From: Sphingopyxis sp. JAI128
GTDB taxonomy: Bacteria > Pseudomonadota > Alphaproteobacteria > Sphingomonadales > Sphingomonadaceae
Assembly: GCF_014207235.1 (NCBI RefSeq)
Contig: NZ_JACHDA010000005.1
Span: 1-64,000, forward strand
DNA: 64,000 nt
Direction: 5' to 3'
In this document: in pieces, positions 28,606-37,667 of the stretch
Layout of the letters: each line of letters opens with the position of its first letter
Numbering within the stretch: position 1 is the first letter of the stretch
Notes under the pieces: model-generated
What the model saw: the letters and a program-made list of their open reading frames with translations, nothing else
What the model was told of the DNA's origin: nothing
Database searches by the model: none
Program-made: the position numbers and the translations under genes

Positions 28606-29484
28606 TCAACGCTCGAACAGCCGGCGAATACGCGTCCTGGCTTCCAGCACATGCCCACGGACCTCGCTCTCGCGCGAAACCATGTAATGTGCGAGGGGAT
28701 TGTCGATCGTGTCTTCCGATATCGGCAAGAGGATCTCCTCGCCGTAGCGGTCGCGTGCGGTCGGAATGCGCAGCATCGCCAGCCCAAGTCCCGCCGCGGC
28801 GGCCTGGAGCACGAGGTCATAATCTTCGAACCGACGATCCTGCGCGCGGGGACGATAGTCGATCCCCTGAGTCCGCAGCCAGCTTCGCCAATGGTCGGGA
28901 TTGGAGTCGTGGATCAGCGGATGAGCGAGCAGGGACGAGGGGTCGGCCCGGTCGATCCTCGCCGCCAGACCGGGACTGGCGCACGGTACCAGACGCTCGC
29001 GCAGGAGCAATTCGCTCGTGACACCCTCGTACCGCCCTCTCCCGTACCGGATCGCGATATCGGATTCCTTTGCCTCGACATCACTCGGACGATGCTCGAC
29101 GATGAGCTCGATCGAGAGGTCGTCACCCTGAAGGTCGGCGAGCGCAGGAAGCAGAACAAGGCGTGCGATCGATGGTACGACGCTAAGCCTGACGACCGAA
29201 CGGCCCTTTCTCGGGCGCCAGCGTTCGCCGCTCCGTTGCAGCATTGCCACCGCCCGCGACGCATCGGCGAGGAAACGCTGGCCAGCCGGCGTAGGCGCAA
29301 CGCCGCGCGGAAGGCGCTCGAAGACCGGGGCGCCCAGCCAATGCTCGAGCTGCGCGATCCGGCGGCTCACCGAGCCATGCGTCAGCGCCAGCCTCTCCGC
29401 CGCGCCGGAGAAACTTCTCTCCTCTGCGGCCGCAAGCGCAGCGACGATGGCATCGAAGGGCGGAAGATTGTCAAAGCTGTGCAT
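28606..29484 (-). CDS. LysR family transcriptional regulator
   Basis: 292 aa, GcvA-like. Helix-turn-helix at about 18-50: RSFSGAAERLALTHGSVSRR followed by IAQLEHWLG. The effector domain runs from about 90 (VVRLSVVPSIARLVLLPALA) with DIAIRYGRGRYEG and AAAGLGLAMLRIP. The pseudogene at 17150-17590 is its relative. No divergent target gene is adjacent: the upstream 400 bases hold no clear gene, so its target could be itself or the GNAT-NIPSNAP genes downstream. Confidence 0.93.
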   Translation of the reverse strand: MHSFDNLPPFDAIVAALAAAEERSFSGAAERLALTHGSVSRRIAQLEHWLGAPVFERLPRGVAPTPAGQRFLADASRAVAMLQRSGERWRPRKGRSVVRLSVVPSIARLVLLPALADLQGDDLSIELIVEHRPSDVEAKESDIAIRYGRGRYEGVTSELLLRERLVPCASPGLAARIDRADPSSLLAHPLIHDSNPDHWRSWLRTQGIDYRPRAQDRRFEDYDLVLQAAAAGLGLAMLRIPTARDRYGEEILLPISEDTIDNPLAHYMVSRESEVRGHVLEARTRIRRLFER

Positions 29485-29881
29485 TGATTGCGCATTTCAT
29501 GCCCTAGATGTCGCATTTGTCAACGTCACCACACAAGCCGATGCTTTTGCAATTCCGCGTTTTGGAAGTTCGGGAACAATAGCGGTCGGTGACGATCGAC
29601 CTCCCGCACCAATCTCTGGCAACCGGCCGGCAGTCCGGTCCGGCCCACCCAATGGATGGCCACGTTCCAAGGCATGTGCGGTCCCAACGATGTCGGCGGG
29701 CCGAGCTGACGAAGGTCGCGAGCGGCGGCTTGATCAAAGCGCCTGTCCGGAAGACAGGCGATCCGGATGTCGCCAATCATCGCGTCACCGACCATTCCAG
29801 CGACGAGTCACGCCCTTGCGTTCGGCAGCTTCGCGGGCGGCCGAATGACAAGACGCCAGCGAACGCCCGAAGCGACATGGG
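29485..29881 (-). other. Gap with a weak minus frame
   Basis: 397 bases between the LysR start and the end of the SRPBCC gene. A minus frame at 29526-29795 (MVGDAMIGDIRIACLPDRRF and on, 89 aa) is partly protein-like but has no ribosome site or family. It may be a gene remnant. The LysR promoter should lie just right of 29484. Confidence 0.35.
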
Positions 29882-30349
29882 TCAGGTGCCAGAGTCCGGC
29901 ATTTTGCTCCGAATGAGCGAGAAGGACAGACGCAGCTTCTCGAAACACGTCCGCCAGCCGACATCGCTTGACGAACGCGACGGCTCCGTGAAGCGGCCCG
30001 ATTGCTCGAACCTCATACGCGTTCCGCCACGTTCCGGAGCAATGGTCACGCGTACGACTGTCTCGGATGGGTCCGGGCCCAATCCGGTCTGCCGCAGGGT
30101 CATTTCGAGAAGCGAAAAGGGTTCCGCGCGCTCCACCTCGCCTTCTTCGACATATCGGCCCCCGTCGGGGTGCGCAAATTCGATCCGCCAGGACGAACCG
30201 GCAGCCGGCACGAACTCGGCGTCCACGACCTCCCAGTCGTGCGCAGCGAACCATTGGGCGAGGAGGCGGGGTTCGGTCCATGCCGCGTAAACCCGCGCGG
30301 GCACCGCCGCGAACCAAAGATCAATCTGAAGGTTCTCCCGAAACTTCAT
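29882..30349 (-). CDS. SRPBCC (AHSA1-like) domain protein
   Basis: 155 aa starting MKFRENLQIDLWF. The START/AHSA1 fold is shown by AAWTEPRLLAQWFAAHDWEV, GGRYVEEGEV, and TVVRVTIAPERGGTRMRFEQ, which line a hydrophobic ligand pocket in this family. Its ATG overlaps the TGA of the upstream ArsR gene (ATGA), so the two are cotranscribed and translationally coupled, the standard arrangement for this pair. The ligand is unknown. Confidence 0.9.
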   Translation of the reverse strand: MKFRENLQIDLWFAAVPARVYAAWTEPRLLAQWFAAHDWEVVDAEFVPAAGSSWRIEFAHPDGGRYVEEGEVERAEPFSLLEMTLRQTGLGPDPSETVVRVTIAPERGGTRMRFEQSGRFTEPSRSSSDVGWRTCFEKLRLSFSLIRSKMPDSGT

Positions 30350-30666
30350 TCTGCCTCCTTTTTGGCGAGATGCCGCGACAGATTGTCGAACCGGTCGAGC
30401 CAGCCGCTGCGCCAATCCTCGATCCATGACTGTGCGTTTTTCATGGCGCCCAGACGCAGGCTTGCGATCGTTCGCCGGCCGAGGCGCCGTCGGTCGACGA
30501 GGCCTGCCTTATGAAGAACATCGATATGCTTCGCGACCGCGCGTGGCGTCATGGCGAAGGGCTGCGCGAGTTCGCCGACCGTGGCTTCGCCGTGTGTCAG
30601 GGCGATGAGAATCGCGCGCCGGGTCGGGTCGGCGAGCGCGGCGAAGACATCGTCCAGAGAATGCAT
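30346..30666 (-). CDS. ArsR family regulator (SRPBCC-associated)
   Basis: 106 aa from ATG 30666 (MHSLDDVFAALADPTRRAIL). A single winged helix: GEATVGELAQPFAMTPRAVAKH then LHKAGLVDRRRLGRR. It has no metal-binding cysteines, so it is the non-metal SRPBCC-linked subtype rather than an arsenic sensor. It probably represses its own operon from the intergenic space at 30667-30788, shared with the divergent GyrI-like gene. Confidence 0.92.
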   Translation of the reverse strand: MHSLDDVFAALADPTRRAILIALTHGEATVGELAQPFAMTPRAVAKHIDVLHKAGLVDRRRLGRRTIASLRLGAMKNAQSWIEDWRSGWLDRFDNLSRHLAKKEAE

Positions 30667-30788
30667 AATAGGGAACCAAATAGTTCCCAATCCTGTTATT
30701 GTCGAGTGCCACGCGGTAATGGCTCCTGGGACGGGATCGTCGCCCAGTCTCGCGATTTTACTCCGATGCGAAGAGAGGAACAGTGAAC

Positions 30789-31280
30789 ATGCTAAGCAAG
30801 CCCCGGATCATCAAACGCGCCGACGAGCCGTATGTCTATCTGGCTCGTACCGTTTCGATGGCGGATCTTGAGGACGTGTCGTCCGAGTTTTCCCGGCTGC
30901 GCGACCTTCTGGGGAAAAATGAGCCCGACGAGGCCGGTGTTTCGATTATCCGGTATCGCCGCATCGACATGGAACGGACGCTCGATGTGGAATTCGGTGC
31001 CCTCGTCGCCATCGCCGATGACCCTGTCGACGATCTCGAAAGAGGAGTCCTGCCGGCGGGCGACTACGCTTCTGCCGTCTGGACCGGTGACTACGGTGGC
31101 TTGGTCGACGCCAACGCGGCACTTCTGAAGTGGGTGGAGCAAAGTGAGCGGGCAATTGACGTGCAGGGCACCCCGACCGGCGACCGGTTCGGTTGCCGGC
31201 TCGAAATTTATCGCGTCGGGCCCGACGATAACACCGATGCTGCGCGGTGGCAGACCGAGATCCTGTTCAAGCTGATTTGA
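30789..31280 (+). CDS. GyrI-like effector-binding domain protein
   Basis: 163 aa from ATG 30789, or two residues more from GTG 30783; AGAGGA lies before both. The SHS2 fold of GyrI/Rob proteins is indicated by PRIIKRADEPYVYLARTVSM, LDVEFGALVAIADDP, RGVLPAGDYASAVWTGDYGG and GCRLEIYRVGPDD. There is no DNA-binding domain. Such stand-alone domains bind small molecules or hydrolyse reactive esters. It is divergent from the ArsR gene. Confidence 0.85.
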   Translation: MLSKPRIIKRADEPYVYLARTVSMADLEDVSSEFSRLRDLLGKNEPDEAGVSIIRYRRIDMERTLDVEFGALVAIADDPVDDLERGVLPAGDYASAVWTGDYGGLVDANAALLKWVEQSERAIDVQGTPTGDRFGCRLEIYRVGPDDNTDAARWQTEILFKLI

Positions 31281-31759
31281 GAACGGCGCTACTCACGCGG
31301 GGTGCGGCGAGTGCCCGACGCATCAAGTGCCGGGCCAACAACGCCAGATTTTGTGTCGGCTCGCGCAGAGGAATCTGCGTCGCACACACCGTGCTTATCA
31401 GACCTCGCCCGCGCTGTCTTTCGGTTGTCGTCCCCGCTCCGCCAGCGACGTCGATACGCGGAATTTCCCCTCGCGCAGCGTCTTTCCTTCTGCATGTCCC
31501 CCCGGAATCTCCCCCGCAGTATGCGGGCGAATCTGGCTTCTCCGCTCAAGTTGCGATCAGCGCCACCAGGGTGCCCGCGGGTCATCCATGAATAGAATGG
31601 CGACGCGACAGGCCAGTTCGCCGAAGAGCGTCGTCTTTCGCCGGGCACCCTCCAATTGTTGCCGATAAGCATGTCCCTCGGGTGGACGGCTCGCATGGTC
31701 TTGCTCGGCGCGCCTTTCCGTTGCAACTTCAATACCGGGTCAGGATATGGGGGCAGCCG
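31281..31759. other. Gap without a recognised gene
   Basis: 479 bases between the GyrI-like gene and the secreted protein gene. Frames are present on both strands but none has a ribosome site or family signature. The promoter for the 31760 gene should lie in the right part. Confidence 0.5.
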
Positions 31760-32776
31760 ATGCGTCTGTGGTCGATTCTGTTCTTTCTGGCGGCGGTCCT
31801 CGCTGGCCCGGCACGCGCGCAGACTCCCGAGATCTACTACGCCGTCAAACCAAATCCCGACATCGCGGCGATCTGTGCCGCCGAGGATGGTCTTGCCGCG
31901 ATGTGGGCGCGCGAGCCGAGCTGGAACCAGGCCGACATCCGCTTCCAATATGAGGGGTTGAAGGCGCAGGCCGATGCGGCTGCGAAGGCGCCGTCTGCCG
32001 ATCCGGACGGCACCGTGCCACCGATCCCGCCGGTGCCGCTGACATTCGAGGAATATCGCGACGCGGCGATGGCGCAACAGTGCAAGATCGCGCGCGACGG
32101 GCTCGTCGAGACGTTCGAGACGGCAATGCCCTTCTTCGGCTACAGCTTCTGGGAATGCGATGCGGACTGGGACGAGGATTGCGACGATCCCAAGGTCATT
32201 CGCGCGCCCAACAACTACCAGATCTGCAACGTCTCCTACCGGACCGCGAAGCAGCGCGGCGACAGCGATTTCGACATCAGCGCTGGCGGCTTTCTTGTCG
32301 ATCAGCCGAACCGGGTCGCGCGCTTCACCGAATATCGGGCCAAGCTCTATGCCCACGGCAGCTTCTCGATCTTCGACAAGGAGGGCGCGCGGATCCGGCT
32401 GGAAAATTTCCTGGTGACGATCATCCCGCGCGACTGGCCCGACGACGCGCGGCGCAAGCTCAAATGCGCGATGCCCGGCCGTCCCGCACCGCCGCGGCCA
32501 ACGCCGACGACGGGTCCGCCGCCGAAACCCGTTCCGCCGATGTTCGGTGAAGGAACGGCCGACGAGGGGCGATCGTATCGCTTCTCGCTCGCCAATGTCG
32601 GCAAGGTGCCGGTGCGCGTCGAATATCTGGTCGAACGCCAGGACCGCGGCGACCAGACGTGGAAGCGCGCGGGGTGGGGTACGGTGCAGGTCGAGCCCGG
32701 CACCACCTATTTCAGCGATGGCTATCATGGCTGGGACGCCGTCAAGTGGCGGACCCGCTATGCGATGATTCAATAG
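31760..32776 (+). CDS. Secreted hypothetical protein
   Basis: 338 aa. A clear signal peptide (MRLWSILFFLAAVLAGPARA, cut after AQ) sends it to the periplasm or beyond. Residues about 100-140 hold several cysteines and acidic stretches (FWECDADWDEDCDDP), and a proline-rich linker (about 240-260) precedes a C-terminal domain with beta strands (RFSLANVGKVPVRVEYLVER). I recognise no family. The next gene, a small Cys-rich protein, follows after six bases and is surely cotranscribed. Confidence 0.75.
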   Translation: MRLWSILFFLAAVLAGPARAQTPEIYYAVKPNPDIAAICAAEDGLAAMWAREPSWNQADIRFQYEGLKAQADAAAKAPSADPDGTVPPIPPVPLTFEEYRDAAMAQQCKIARDGLVETFETAMPFFGYSFWECDADWDEDCDDPKVIRAPNNYQICNVSYRTAKQRGDSDFDISAGGFLVDQPNRVARFTEYRAKLYAHGSFSIFDKEGARIRLENFLVTIIPRDWPDDARRKLKCAMPGRPAPPRPTPTTGPPPKPVPPMFGEGTADEGRSYRFSLANVGKVPVRVEYLVERQDRGDQTWKRAGWGTVQVEPGTTYFSDGYHGWDAVKWRTRYAMIQ

Positions 32777-32782
32777 GAGACG

Positions 32783-33052
32783 ATGATGAGTGAAATGGCG
32801 CGCGTGACTTTCAAACCTTCAATGCTCGGCAACAAGGCCGGCCGCCCCGCCGACGATGCGGTCGGCTCGCTGATCGAGCGGGCCCTCGCCGGCCTAGACG
32901 GGCCGACGCGCGCCAGGATCGAGGCGTCGGACCAGTGCACCGTCGTTTATCATGGCTGCGGCACGTGCGCGAATGGCGGCGCTCTCGTCGAATATTTCTG
33001 CGGGAGCGGCGGGAGCGAGCCCGATTACACCCGCTGCGAGAGCTGCGATTGA
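32783..33052 (+). CDS. Small cysteine-rich protein
   Basis: 89 aa with AGGAGA upstream. The second half has six cysteines, CTVVYHGCGTCANGG, then EYFCGSGG and CESCD, the spacing of a metal site or disulfide-bonded domain. There is no signal peptide, so a cytosolic zinc or iron-sulfur site is more likely. It is the second gene of an operon with the secreted protein. The family is not recognised. Confidence 0.65.
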   Translation: MMSEMARVTFKPSMLGNKAGRPADDAVGSLIERALAGLDGPTRARIEASDQCTVVYHGCGTCANGGALVEYFCGSGGSEPDYTRCESCD

Positions 33053-33584
33053 GCATAGGCCGGCGCCTGCGCGTCAAGCCCGATTACCCGAGACAATAGG
33101 GACGGCCACGCCGGCTGCCGAAGGTTCGGACGATAGGAACCCAGGGCGCCAGCGCGCAAAGCTTGGGTTCGGCGCAGCAATGCCGGAGCCAGCGCAGCGT
33201 TTGAAGCGCATCAGCGCAAATGGCGCCGGGACACTGCGGATGAAGGGAGTGCCTTACGACCGCGGCGCGATCACAGATGGGAGGCGGAAGGGAACAGCCC
33301 CTGCCCCCACGAACATGACTGCCCTGATCGCCGGTGTCGATCGCCACGCTCCCATAAGAGCGGCGCTGTCACGGCACCGGCGTTTCGTGTTGCCGGGCGC
33401 GTTCGGTCGCTCACTGCATCCAAGCGCGTCATCTGCATGATGGCGGGGCTGGCAAGCGCTCAGACGGACCTAAATATCTCCTCGCGCGCCGCCCGCGCCT
33501 ATTTTTATCCGGGTATATATTGACCTTATTTTTACCCGGATTAAAAGTCGACGCGATCCACAGACGGACGGAGAAGAGAAACGC
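33053..33584. other. Gap with an AT-rich promoter region
   Basis: 532 bases. The first 400 show nothing. The last 90 are unusually AT-rich for this genome and carry a paired repeat upstream of the DUF2239 gene. Confidence 0.5.
33500..33546 (+). promoter_or_regulatory. Paired repeat upstream of DUF2239
   Basis: Two AT-rich blocks, TATTTTTATCCGGGTATA (33500-33517) and TTATTTTTACCCGGATTA (33526-33543), share the T-rich part as a direct repeat, while their ATCCGGGT and ACCCGGAT cores are exact inverted repeats. They lie 39 to 85 bases before the start codon, where an operator or promoter would be. Confidence 0.55.
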
Positions 33585-34172
33585 ATGACGAGCGGGCAGA
33601 ACTGGACGGCATTTCTCGGCACGCGCTGCATCGCGGCAGGCGCCCGCGAGATGGTTGCCCGGGCGGTCAAGCAGGCGCATGATGAAGGCGTCGACCGGCC
33701 CGTGATCATAATCGACGATGCGACCGGGCGGCAGCTCGATCTCGATCTGCGCGGATCAGCCGACGACGTCGTCTCCCGTATCGCGCAAGACGCGGACACC
33801 CATGTCGATACCGCTCCCCGGGGGCGCGGACGCCCGAGGCTCGGCGTAACGGCGCGCGAAATCACCCTGCTCCCCCGTCACTGGGACTGGCTCGACCAGC
33901 AGCCGGGCGGCGCCTCCGGCTCGCTGCGCCGACTTATCGATGAAGCGCGCACGTCCCGGCCCTACGTGCGACGGCAGGCGCAGGCCGTCACCGACCGTTT
34001 CATGACCGTGTTCGCGGGTGACCTCCCCCATTTCGAGGATGCTACGCGCGCACTCTATGCGGGCGAGGCGGCCCAATTCGAGGGACTGATCGCCGATTGG
34101 CCGCACGATATCCGGGTCCACACCAGGCGACTGGCGAGCGCGGCATTCGAAGAGGAAGACGGCGATGCGTGA
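33585..34172 (+). CDS. DUF2239 family protein
   Basis: 195 aa with the family features: an N-terminal TAFLGTRCIAAG strand, a beta-rich VIIIDDATGRQLDLDLRGS block, then GRGRPRLGVTAREITLLPRH followed by WDWLDQQPGGASGSLRRLID, a ribbon-helix-helix-like segment. The function is unknown; family members occur alone in many proteobacteria. Its last eight bases overlap the next gene. Confidence 0.9.
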   Translation: MTSGQNWTAFLGTRCIAAGAREMVARAVKQAHDEGVDRPVIIIDDATGRQLDLDLRGSADDVVSRIAQDADTHVDTAPRGRGRPRLGVTAREITLLPRHWDWLDQQPGGASGSLRRLIDEARTSRPYVRRQAQAVTDRFMTVFAGDLPHFEDATRALYAGEAAQFEGLIADWPHDIRVHTRRLASAAFEEEDGDA

Positions 34173-35181
34173 AATCGTGAACCGTCAGCTCCTCCTCGTC
34201 GCCCGGCCGGAAAGGGCGGTAGAGACGCGGCATTTCGCGATGCGCGAGCTACCGGTCCCCGAGCCCGCGGAGGGCCAGGCGCTGGTACGAGTGCAATGGC
34301 TCGGGATCGACCCGACCCAGAGGACCTGGCTGAACGCGCAGGAGACCTATATTCCTCCCGTCCCGCTCGGAACCGTCATGCGCGGGACCGGGGTCGGACA
34401 GGTCATCGCGAGCAGGAGCCAGCTCTTCGACCCCGGCGACTGGCTGGTGGGTCCGACCGGATGGCAGGACTTCGTGCTCGCCGATGGCGACGGGGTGCGC
34501 GGGTTCACGAAGATCCCGGACGGGATCGAACCCCGGGCCATGCTGAGCGTCTTTGGCGTCAACGGTCTGACGGCTTATTTCGGGATGATCGAAATAGGCA
34601 GACCCGAACCCGGTCAGACCGTGTTCGTGACCGGCGCGGCGGGCGGCGTCGGATCGATTGCCGGACAGATTGCGCGGCTGAACGGGTGCCGTGTGGTCGG
34701 CTCTGCGGGCGACGAGAGAAAATGCACCTGGGTCCGCGAGATTGCGAAGTTCGATGCCTGCGTCGATTATCGCCGGGAGAGGCTGGGCGAACGGCTGCGC
34801 GAGCTCGCACCCGGCGGTCTCGATATCGTGTTCGACAATGTCGGCGGCGAGGCGCTGGAGGCGGCTCTCCATCACATCGCTCACGGGGCGCGTGTCGTTC
34901 TGAGCGGAAGCATCTCGTCGGGCTACCGCGATGCGGCCTACGGCCAAGGCCCGGCGAACTATATGCAGCTCGCCTTCAAACGGGCCCGGATGGAGGGTTT
35001 TGTCTTCTTCGACTATGCGGCACAGTTTCCTGCGGCGCTTCACCAGATGCTGGCCTGGGTCCGTTCAGGCGACATCCGCTACGAGGAGACGATCAGCACA
35101 GGTCTCGAAACGGCTCCTGCGGCGCTTGCCGGCCTCTTCCATGGACGCAATCTCGGAAAGCAGCTTGTGCGCCTGTTCTGA
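34165..35181 (+). CDS. NADP-dependent MDR oxidoreductase
   Basis: 338 aa, zinc-free medium-chain dehydrogenase of the leukotriene B4 12-hydroxydehydrogenase/CurA type. The N-terminal half has WLGIDPTQRTW and VMRGTGVGQVIAS; the Rossmann half has VFVTGAAGGVGSIAGQIARL and DIVFDNVGGEALEAALHH. It reduces alkenal or enone double bonds with NADPH in the cytosol. Start at ATG 34165, overlapping DUF2239 by eight bases, so translated together with it. Confidence 0.92.
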   Translation: MREIVNRQLLLVARPERAVETRHFAMRELPVPEPAEGQALVRVQWLGIDPTQRTWLNAQETYIPPVPLGTVMRGTGVGQVIASRSQLFDPGDWLVGPTGWQDFVLADGDGVRGFTKIPDGIEPRAMLSVFGVNGLTAYFGMIEIGRPEPGQTVFVTGAAGGVGSIAGQIARLNGCRVVGSAGDERKCTWVREIAKFDACVDYRRERLGERLRELAPGGLDIVFDNVGGEALEAALHHIAHGARVVLSGSISSGYRDAAYGQGPANYMQLAFKRARMEGFVFFDYAAQFPAALHQMLAWVRSGDIRYEETISTGLETAPAALAGLFHGRNLGKQLVRLF

Positions 35182-35511
35182 CGCTGCATTGGGTCGCCGG
35201 GCAAGACATCCCAAAGCCGCACACCTATCTGGTCCTTGCATTGACGACGCTGGCGCCGCGCGCGTCTCATAGCGGCGCGACCCAAGCCGCAGAGACCGCG
35301 ACTATCGCGCGTCCACCGCAAGCCCCCGGCACGAACCGACGCATCGCCGATCATTCAGCGAAAAAGGAGGCAGATCAGCATTTGTGCAGCGGACGGCCGT
35401 TAGGACGGTCCGCTAGACGCCTATTCGTCGCGCGGACCTTTGACCGCAAGAAGCGGATATTTCGCAAGCGCTTCGACTGCCAAGCAGCGCACCTCGACAG
35501 GAGGACACCGA
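35182..35511. other. Gap without a recognised gene
   Basis: 330 bases between the oxidoreductase gene and the second short TonB receptor gene. No terminator or operator is evident. An AGGAGG ribosome site at about 35500 belongs to the receptor gene. Confidence 0.5.
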
Positions 35512-37437
35512 ATGCGCCCATTATTTCCGCTCGCGATCATGACCCTGATGCCCGCCCCGGCGTTGGCACAGGCCGACGCCAATCCCGTCAGATCGGCCGG
35601 CGACGCCTTCGGGCACAAGCAGGGCGACGAAGCGATCGGGCTTTATGACGAACGTTCGGTCCGCGGCTTCAGTCTCGAAGCGGCGGGCAACTACCGGCTG
35701 AACGGGACCTATTTCGTGAAGAATGCCGGGGTGAGCAATTTCTTCATCGACAGCAGCACCGTCCGCATCGGCTATAATGTCATCGGCACCTTGCTGCCCG
35801 GACCTTCGGGCGTCGTCGACTATCGCCTGCGCGATCCCGCGCCGGGTGAGAAGAGCCTCGCGACCGTCACCTACGATGTCTATGGCCAGCCGATCGCCGA
35901 ACTGAACTTTCGTCATGGCGCGTCCTCGGGCCGCTCGAGTTACTCGCTCGGGATCTCCCGCAATTTCGACGTCCGCAGCGCGCAAGGCGGGCGGGGCGGC
36001 GAGGACCTGCTGGTCGGCGGCATCGCGCGCGTGTCGATCGCCTCGACCCGCGCGCAACTGTTCTTCGGTGAGTATCAGTACCGCCGACGCGGGGAGTTTC
36101 GCGTGGCGCCGGTGGACGGCACCCTCCCTCCGCGGATAGCGCGCGGCCGGTACTTGGGACAGGACTGGGCCTTCGACCAGGGGCAGCGACGCATTGGCGG
36201 CCTTCTGCTCGACCATGAGCTGAGTTCGCGCAGCGGGATCGGCGCCACGCTTGCGTTCGGCCAAGAGGACCCGACGCTTGCGTTCGCGCAATTCTTCCGC
36301 AGCCAGGAGAGCGGCGCTTCGACCGGCTATGTCCTGGCGGTGCCGCAGCAGCGCTCGACCGCCTGGTCTTCGGAGCTACGCTCTTATCTGGAACTGCCGC
36401 CCTCCGGATCTACCCACCGGCTGGACGCCACGATCCGCTATCGACGTTCGACGGCGCTGTTCGGGGGCGCGCAGACATTGGCGCTCGATCCTTTGGCCCT
36501 GGGAGACTGCCCGTCCGACATCGCCGAGCCCGATCTCGACCTGCTATCGGCGGACCAGCATATCGAGGTCTCACAGCTCGGGCTCGGGATGGGCTACCGC
36601 GGAACGATCGGCGACAGGGTGCGCCTCAACGCCGGCGTGCTGAAGTCGTTTTACGCCAAGCGCGTGGGCAGTGAGGCCGGTTCCGACAAGGTCACCACTG
36701 CGCCTTTTCTCTACAATCTGGGCGGCAGCATTGCGATCGCCCCCAGGTTGGAGATATTCGCAAGCTACTCGCGGGGCCTCGAAGAGGCGGGCGTCGCGCC
36801 GAGCTCGGCGGCGAACCGGAACGAGATACTGAGCACCATCGTGGTGAAGCAGGCCGAGCTCGGCTTGCGCTGGTCGATCGCAAGCAAACTCAATCTCTTT
36901 CTGTCGGTGTTCGACACTCGCAAGCCTTACGCCGGGGTCGATGCGCGCGATAACGTCTACCGGTTCCTAGGAGATGTGCGCCACAGGGGTATCGAATTCT
37001 CACTTTCGGGCAGGGTTCTCCCCGGCCTGCAGATCGTGGCCGGGACGGTGCTTCTCGACCCCGAGCTTGTCCGAAGCGGCGAAGGTGCGAGCGACGGGCT
37101 TCGTCCGGTTGCGGTTCCCCGTATCCGCGCCATCCTGAACGCGGATCTTGCGATCCCGGGCGTGAAGGGTCTCAGCGTCGATGCCGGCTTGCTGCATGTC
37201 GGCGCGCGCGCTGCGCAGAGTCGCACATCACGCGACGGTTCGCAGCTCTTCGTCCAGCCGCTGACGACGGTGAATGCGGGCTTGAGGTTCGGCTTCAGGC
37301 TAGGGCGGCACGATGCTGTCATCCGGGCTCAGGTTCTGAACCTGTTCAACCGTTTCGCCTGGGACGTCAACGGCTCGGAAACCCTCGCCTATAACGAGCC
37401 GCGACGTGCGCGCATCCTGCTGACGATCCGGTACTGA
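35512..37437 (+). CDS. TonB-dependent receptor, short form (paralogue 2)
   Basis: 641 aa with AGGAGG upstream of the ATG. The signal peptide ends at PALAQ (about residue 20). Plug features match paralogue 1: GLYDERSVRGFSLEAAGN, STVRIGYNVIGTLLPGPSG and VVDYRLRDP. The barrel ends with LNLFNRFAWDVNG and ILLTIRY, a proper C-terminal aromatic. There is no obvious TonB box. The pair of paralogues, about 8 kb apart and on opposite strands, suggests an old duplication. Substrate unknown. Confidence 0.9.
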   Translation: MRPLFPLAIMTLMPAPALAQADANPVRSAGDAFGHKQGDEAIGLYDERSVRGFSLEAAGNYRLNGTYFVKNAGVSNFFIDSSTVRIGYNVIGTLLPGPSGVVDYRLRDPAPGEKSLATVTYDVYGQPIAELNFRHGASSGRSSYSLGISRNFDVRSAQGGRGGEDLLVGGIARVSIASTRAQLFFGEYQYRRRGEFRVAPVDGTLPPRIARGRYLGQDWAFDQGQRRIGGLLLDHELSSRSGIGATLAFGQEDPTLAFAQFFRSQESGASTGYVLAVPQQRSTAWSSELRSYLELPPSGSTHRLDATIRYRRSTALFGGAQTLALDPLALGDCPSDIAEPDLDLLSADQHIEVSQLGLGMGYRGTIGDRVRLNAGVLKSFYAKRVGSEAGSDKVTTAPFLYNLGGSIAIAPRLEIFASYSRGLEEAGVAPSSAANRNEILSTIVVKQAELGLRWSIASKLNLFLSVFDTRKPYAGVDARDNVYRFLGDVRHRGIEFSLSGRVLPGLQIVAGTVLLDPELVRSGEGASDGLRPVAVPRIRAILNADLAIPGVKGLSVDAGLLHVGARAAQSRTSRDGSQLFVQPLTTVNAGLRFGFRLGRHDAVIRAQVLNLFNRFAWDVNGSETLAYNEPRRARILLTIRY

Positions 37438-37667
37438 AAGTCGGCAGATGGAAGGGAGGCGCGGTGCGCCCGGCGCTCGCAGGTCGGGAGAGAGGCGGGG
37501 CGTTGCCGCGTCTCTGCGGGCGACGTGCATTCGGCAAAGGCGCGTGCGGCCAGATCGAGGCTGGCCAAAGGGCCCGATGCGCCCGGTGCGCATCACGAGC
37601 AGCCTCGACATGTCCCGCTTGGAAAGTCCCCGGGAGACTGACGCAACCCACGCACCGCGTCTCGTCG

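Noticed and set aside
30346..30666. Arsenic-responsive ArsR
   Set aside because: No cysteine metal site and the coupled gene is an SRPBCC protein, not an ars gene.
31289..32773. 494-codon minus frame
   Set aside because: It mirrors the secreted protein gene, which has a signal peptide, ribosome site and operon partner.
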